A stretch of 64,000 nucleotides of DNA from an uncultured Coprococcus sp. (GTDB lineage: Bacteria > Bacillota > Clostridia > Lachnospirales > Lachnospiraceae): contig CAKQIY010000010.1 in NCBI GenBank assembly GCA_934247115.1, forward strand, positions 1 to 64,000, in the 5' to 3' direction. A model generated the notes under the pieces. It was not told the DNA's origin, made no database searches, and saw only the letters and a program-made list of their open reading frames with translations. A program made the translations under genes and the position numbers. Shown here piece after piece: positions 60,904 through 64,000 of this stretch; within the stretch, counting starts at the first letter, position 1; the number at the start of each line of letters is the position of its first letter.

Positions 60904-62244
60904 TTATCTCCTCGTCACGGCGTCTATCGGTCTGAGTTTTGAGGCCCATCTTGCGGGGAAGTAACCTGCTGCAATGCCGAGGAACACTGAGCCGAGGACT
61001 CCAGCTAATGCAAGCCACCACGGTATCAAGGCAACCTGAGTTCCTTTTGCCAGATGAAACAATGATACCGCAGCTTTATTTACCACTAATCTTACGCCAT
61101 AGGATGACAGCACACCGAGTATTCCGCCCGCGAGTCCTATCACAGCTGCCTCCATCAGAAACAGGAGTCTGAGCTCATCTATGTCACACCCCAGTACTTT
61201 TAATATGCCTATCTCATTTACTCTGTCAAATACCGATGTTGTCATGGTATTACTTATTCCAATGACGGCTACCACAAGGGCTATCATCCCTATTCCTCCG
61301 AGCAGAAGCTGTATCATCTTGAGATATTTCTGTATAGTATCCAGGTATTCTTTTGAGTTTTCTGTCTGATATCCCATATCCTGAAACTTCTTTACCATGG
61401 CATCCACATTATTTATATCGTCTACTGTTACGACCGCTGCAGTATAAACGAATTCATGGTAGCTGTTACCATTCCCATCGACCGGCTGACCGTAGAGTTT
61501 TCCATCTGCACTCACCATCCTGAGCAGCCTTTTCAGTGAATCCATATCACAGTAGATTGTCTGAGACTTCTCACTGTAATCTTCTGAAATGTCCATTGTT
61601 TCATCAGACTCCTCGTCCTGAGCTGAATTATTATCCTTATCTCCATCTGATAAAACCCCTGCAAGTTTCAGCTTGACTGTTTTTTCATTTTCTCCTACCC
61701 ATCCGACGATTGTGTCAAATCTCTTCCCTATAAGAGCGACAATACTCTTCTTCTCCCTGTTCTCATAGCTGTCATACGTATTCTGATTGAAGAACAGCTT
61801 GCCCACGCTGCTGCCTGCGATCAATTCTGGAGTCCTGGATGAATCTGCGTTTTTCTCTCCATATGAGAGATCCCAGCTTCCGAGCTCATTTCCAGGCACG
61901 CCTACAAGGTTTCCATAGTACTCATACTCCCCATATTTCATACTTACAGCAACCTCATAGAGTGGGTAACAACCGCTCACATTTGTAATGGATGAAAATG
62001 TATCTATTGTCCTGTCCGTTATCATTCGGTCCTTGTGTTTGCCACCCGTCTCACTGTACACCTTTATCTGATTTACGCTCCCACTTGCCACAGCAGAATC
62101 TATCATTTCATTCTTCACACCAATTCCCACAGATAAAAGTGCCACCACTGATATGACCCCTATCATTACTCCGAGAACCGTGAGAAATGTCCGGACCTTT
62201 CTTCTCTTCATATTCATAAGGCACAAATGCCATATCCACCTCAT
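60904..62244 (-). CDS. MacB/FtsX-like ABC transporter permease
   Basis: 446 residues with one N-terminal membrane helix (KVRTFLTVLGVMIGVISVVALL), a large outer domain of about 230 residues, and three C-terminal helices (MIALVVAVIGISNTMTTSV, VIGLAGGILGVLSSYG, LALAGVLGSVFLGIAAG). This is the MacB plan for mechanotransmission, exporting peptides, lipoproteins or antimicrobials without a transport channel. It is the last gene of the operon ATPase - CARDB-like - permease. AAGGAG precedes the ATG. Confidence 0.93.
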   Translation of the reverse strand: MRWIWHLCLMNMKRRKVRTFLTVLGVMIGVISVVALLSVGIGVKNEMIDSAVASGSVNQIKVYSETGGKHKDRMITDRTIDTFSSITNVSGCYPLYEVAVSMKYGEYEYYGNLVGVPGNELGSWDLSYGEKNADSSRTPELIAGSSVGKLFFNQNTYDSYENREKKSIVALIGKRFDTIVGWVGENEKTVKLKLAGVLSDGDKDNNSAQDEESDETMDISEDYSEKSQTIYCDMDSLKRLLRMVSADGKLYGQPVDGNGNSYHEFVYTAAVVTVDDINNVDAMVKKFQDMGYQTENSKEYLDTIQKYLKMIQLLLGGIGMIALVVAVIGISNTMTTSVFDRVNEIGILKVLGCDIDELRLLFLMEAAVIGLAGGILGVLSSYGVRLVVNKAAVSLFHLAKGTQVALIPWWLALAGVLGSVFLGIAAGYFPARWASKLRPIDAVTRR

Positions 62245-62310
62245 AAATTATTTCTCCTTATCTTTTCTCTGCTGCTGTTCCGTTCCCTTTTATCGGCACT
62301 TATCTGTTGC

Positions 62311-63264
62311 TTAAAACTCCTCCAGGATTTTCTTTTTTCTCTTGTGTCTTCTCACTGCACAGACCATCCCCACCGCTATAACAATAACCACAGCAGCTAT
62401 TCCATATATTAATCCTCTGTTGCTGCTTTGTGAGTCATCCTTTATCTTCTCTACATTGTCATATAACGGAGAATCCACCACTATTATGAATTTACCCGTG
62501 ATCTCTGTCTCATGTCCCTCTTTGTCTTCGTATGTAACCACAATATCCGACAGTTCTCCGGAAGCTCCGGTGACCGCAACCGCATTTGTGAGAATATCTA
62601 TACTTCCACTTTTCCCCGCCTCTATATTTCCAATAAATGTATCGTTTCCCTCCAGATATTTGCTCTTCAGCCTGGCTCTCACATTATAGAGAACTCCAGC
62701 CCCCATGTTGTTAACCCCCGCCACAACTTCAACTGAATCTCCAAGCACCGCATCATCTGCCATATATATGTCTGTGATCGAGGCTCTCTGTTCAAGCTTA
62801 ACCGGAAGATATATCACATCTGTAGCTGAATACGGATTTCCCCATATATCATCATACTCATTTACTACACTGATCTTATAACTCTTTTCCGCGAGTCCGT
62901 CAGCAGCCTTAAGTCTGAATTTGAAAGTGCTCTCCTCACCATTTGGAAGTTCCTCAAGGAATCCATTGCCCGCGCCTTCTGCTGGCACTATATCTCCTGT
63001 ATCCGATATGACAGATATTTTTAAATTATCAACGTATCTGCTTCCGGTATTCTTGATAGTCACCGCAAGATCAAATGTCTGGCCTGCAATGATCTCATTC
63101 TGTACTATCTTATAGTCCACGACCATGACCTTCGGCTGTGACGCTTCGACCACCAGATCAGACGGCGGCAAGAATAAAAATACGATCAATGCCATTGCCA
63201 ATGCCAAGCTTCTTCTCATGTTTCTATATAATTTTACTACAGTCAAATTTCCACACATATTCAC
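62311..63264 (-). CDS. CARDB-like secreted/anchored protein in the ABC operon
   Basis: 317 residues. An N-terminal signal helix (SLALAMALIVFLFLPPS) is followed by two Ig-like beta domains of the CARDB/COG1361 type (QTFDLAVTIKNTGSRYVDNL and DSVEVVAGVNNMGAGVLYNV), and a C-terminal membrane helix near residues 285-305 with a basic tail (RRHKRKKK). Start GTG overlaps the ATPase stop (GTGA). Its place in the operon suggests an outer adaptor or substrate receptor for the MacB-like permease. It is not a classic MacA-type adaptor. Confidence 0.82.
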   Translation of the reverse strand: MNMCGNLTVVKLYRNMRRSLALAMALIVFLFLPPSDLVVEASQPKVMVVDYKIVQNEIIAGQTFDLAVTIKNTGSRYVDNLKISVISDTGDIVPAEGAGNGFLEELPNGEESTFKFRLKAADGLAEKSYKISVVNEYDDIWGNPYSATDVIYLPVKLEQRASITDIYMADDAVLGDSVEVVAGVNNMGAGVLYNVRARLKSKYLEGNDTFIGNIEAGKSGSIDILTNAVAVTGASGELSDIVVTYEDKEGHETEITGKFIIVVDSPLYDNVEKIKDDSQSSNRGLIYGIAAVVIVIAVGMVCAVRRHKRKKKILEEF

Positions 63265-63944
63265 TTGGTCATCCCCCTTTGATCTACAATTTTTCCGTCC
63301 GCGATCTTTATTATCCTGTCTGCTTCCCTTGCCAGATCTATGTTGTGTGTGATGATCACCAGTGTCTGATCAAGTTTCTTAACAGAGTCCTGAAGCAATG
63401 TCAGAACCTCATTTCCATTTTTTGAGTCAAGTGCTCCGGTCGGCTCGTCAGCCAACACAAGGGCTGGTCTGTTTGCAAGTGCTCTTGCTATGGCTGCCCT
63501 CTGCTGTTGTCCGCCGGATAACTGATTCGGCAGGTTCCTCCTCCTGTCCTTAAGTCCAAGCATCTCTATTATATGATCTATGTAATCTCTGTCTGGCTTT
63601 CTGTGGTCAAGAAGTATCGGCATCCTGATATTTTCCTCAACAGTGAGAACCGGTATCAGGTGATATGCCTGAAATACAAACCCTATCTTCCGTCTTCTGA
63701 ACACCGACATCTCTTCATCGGTCAGTCTGGTTATATCCTTGCCATCTATGATCACATTTCCGCTGTTCGGAGTATCCACACCGCCCATGACATGCAGCAT
63801 GGTCGACTTACCCGAGCCTGATGCACCAACTACTGCAACCGTTTCTCCCTTATCTATCGTCAGACTGACATCGTCAAGCCCCCACACCCTTGTGTCTCCC
63901 TCTCCGTATATCTTGGTCACATGTTCCATCCTTACTATTTCCAT
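63261..63944 (-). CDS. MacB/LolD-type ABC transporter ATPase
   Basis: 227 residues. Walker A VAVVGASGSGKSTMLHVM, Q-loop in the VFQAYHLIPVL stretch, LSGGQQQRAAIARAL signature, Walker B ALVLADEPTGALDSKN and the H-loop in VIITHN. First gene of the operon; it energises the permease 60904..62244. GGGAGG 9 bases before the ATG. The repeat motif GAGCAGACGCAT lies 30 bp upstream at the window edge. Confidence 0.96.
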   Translation of the reverse strand: MEIVRMEHVTKIYGEGDTRVWGLDDVSLTIDKGETVAVVGASGSGKSTMLHVMGGVDTPNSGNVIIDGKDITRLTDEEMSVFRRRKIGFVFQAYHLIPVLTVEENIRMPILLDHRKPDRDYIDHIIEMLGLKDRRRNLPNQLSGGQQQRAAIARALANRPALVLADEPTGALDSKNGNEVLTLLQDSVKKLDQTLVIITHNIDLAREADRIIKIADGKIVDQRGMTK

Positions 63945-63973
63945 CCGCTATATCCTCCCATTCTATAAAATTT

Positions 63974-63985
63974 GAGCAGACGCAT
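63974..63985. repeat. Partial copy of the rib-array repeat motif
   Basis: GAGCAGACGCAT matches the first 12 bases of unit A at 32868 and 33011. The following bases differ (TTTACAAACG), and the window ends at 64000, so whether a longer element follows is unknown. Confidence 0.55.
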
Positions 63986-64000
63986 TTTACAAACGTATCA

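Overview
The window looks like a chromosomal segment of a low-to-mid GC Gram-positive anaerobe of the Clostridia, most likely a Lachnospiraceae (Coprococcus/Butyrivibrio-like). This rests on the infC-rpmI-rplT order with a leader, the FMN and manganese riboswitches of Firmicutes type, strong GGAGG ribosome sites, consensus sigma-A promoters, lineage-type proteins (Ala-Lys-Pro repeat protein, TPM protein, Csp-like subtilase) and low GC intergenic regions. Species assignment is inference; no 16S gene is present. I see no phage, insertion sequence or CRISPR array. Almost all of the window is housekeeping, and most genes lie on the minus strand.

Layout. 1-2.4 kb: two identical tRNA-Leu(AAG) genes, a small orphan gene, and rplT-rpmI-infC behind an L20-type leader; infC appears to start at AUU. 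2.4-11.5 kb: a minus-strand run of polyphosphate kinase (ppk1), Ppx/GppA phosphatase, prephenate dehydratase, a folate block (folB-folK fusion, folP, an HD protein, folC) and a polysaccharide deacetylase. 11.6-18.9 kb: a lipoprotein, small membrane proteins, ThrH, a subtilase with a start-codon hairpin, a DUF885 lipoprotein and mntP behind a manganese riboswitch. 19.2-23.7 kb: a divergent ClpX and a nitrogen block (P-II protein, AraC regulator, amtB with a terminator in its leader). 23.8-32.3 kb: alpha/beta hydrolase, Ala-Lys-Pro protein, murF, a nuclease-helicase fusion, DJ-1, CYTH, DUF1189 and HAD proteins.

32.4-36.6 kb is a complete riboflavin operon (ribD-ribE-ribBA-ribH) under an FMN riboswitch. 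A tandem array of palindromic repeats interrupts it before ribH. 36.7-40.2 kb is a three-gene operon I cannot match to a described system: a sigma-region-4-like protein, a membrane coiled-coil protein and an anchored solute-binding/VWA protein. Next come a hairpin-array repeat region before yqeG, hisS, a large unknown helical protein, a membrane MutS-like ATPase and a YtxH-like protein. 47.7-50.5 kb is a membrane-protein/TPM/zinc-ribbon cluster. 50.7-52.4 kb holds a Cys/Gly-rich small protein, a small-protein pair and an XRE regulator. 52.4-64 kb holds leuS, a NUDIX gene and a methyltransferase gene divergent around a palindrome, hslO, a secreted repeat protein, typA, a roughly 225-bp nested palindrome and an ABC exporter operon with a CARDB-like membrane protein.

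The strongest candidates for something undescribed are the sigma-like/coiled-coil/VWA operon (36.7-40.2 kb), the Cys/Gly-rich protein at 50.7 kb, the nested palindrome after typA, and the two families of intergenic hairpin-array repeats (32.87-33.09 and 40.35-40.50 kb).
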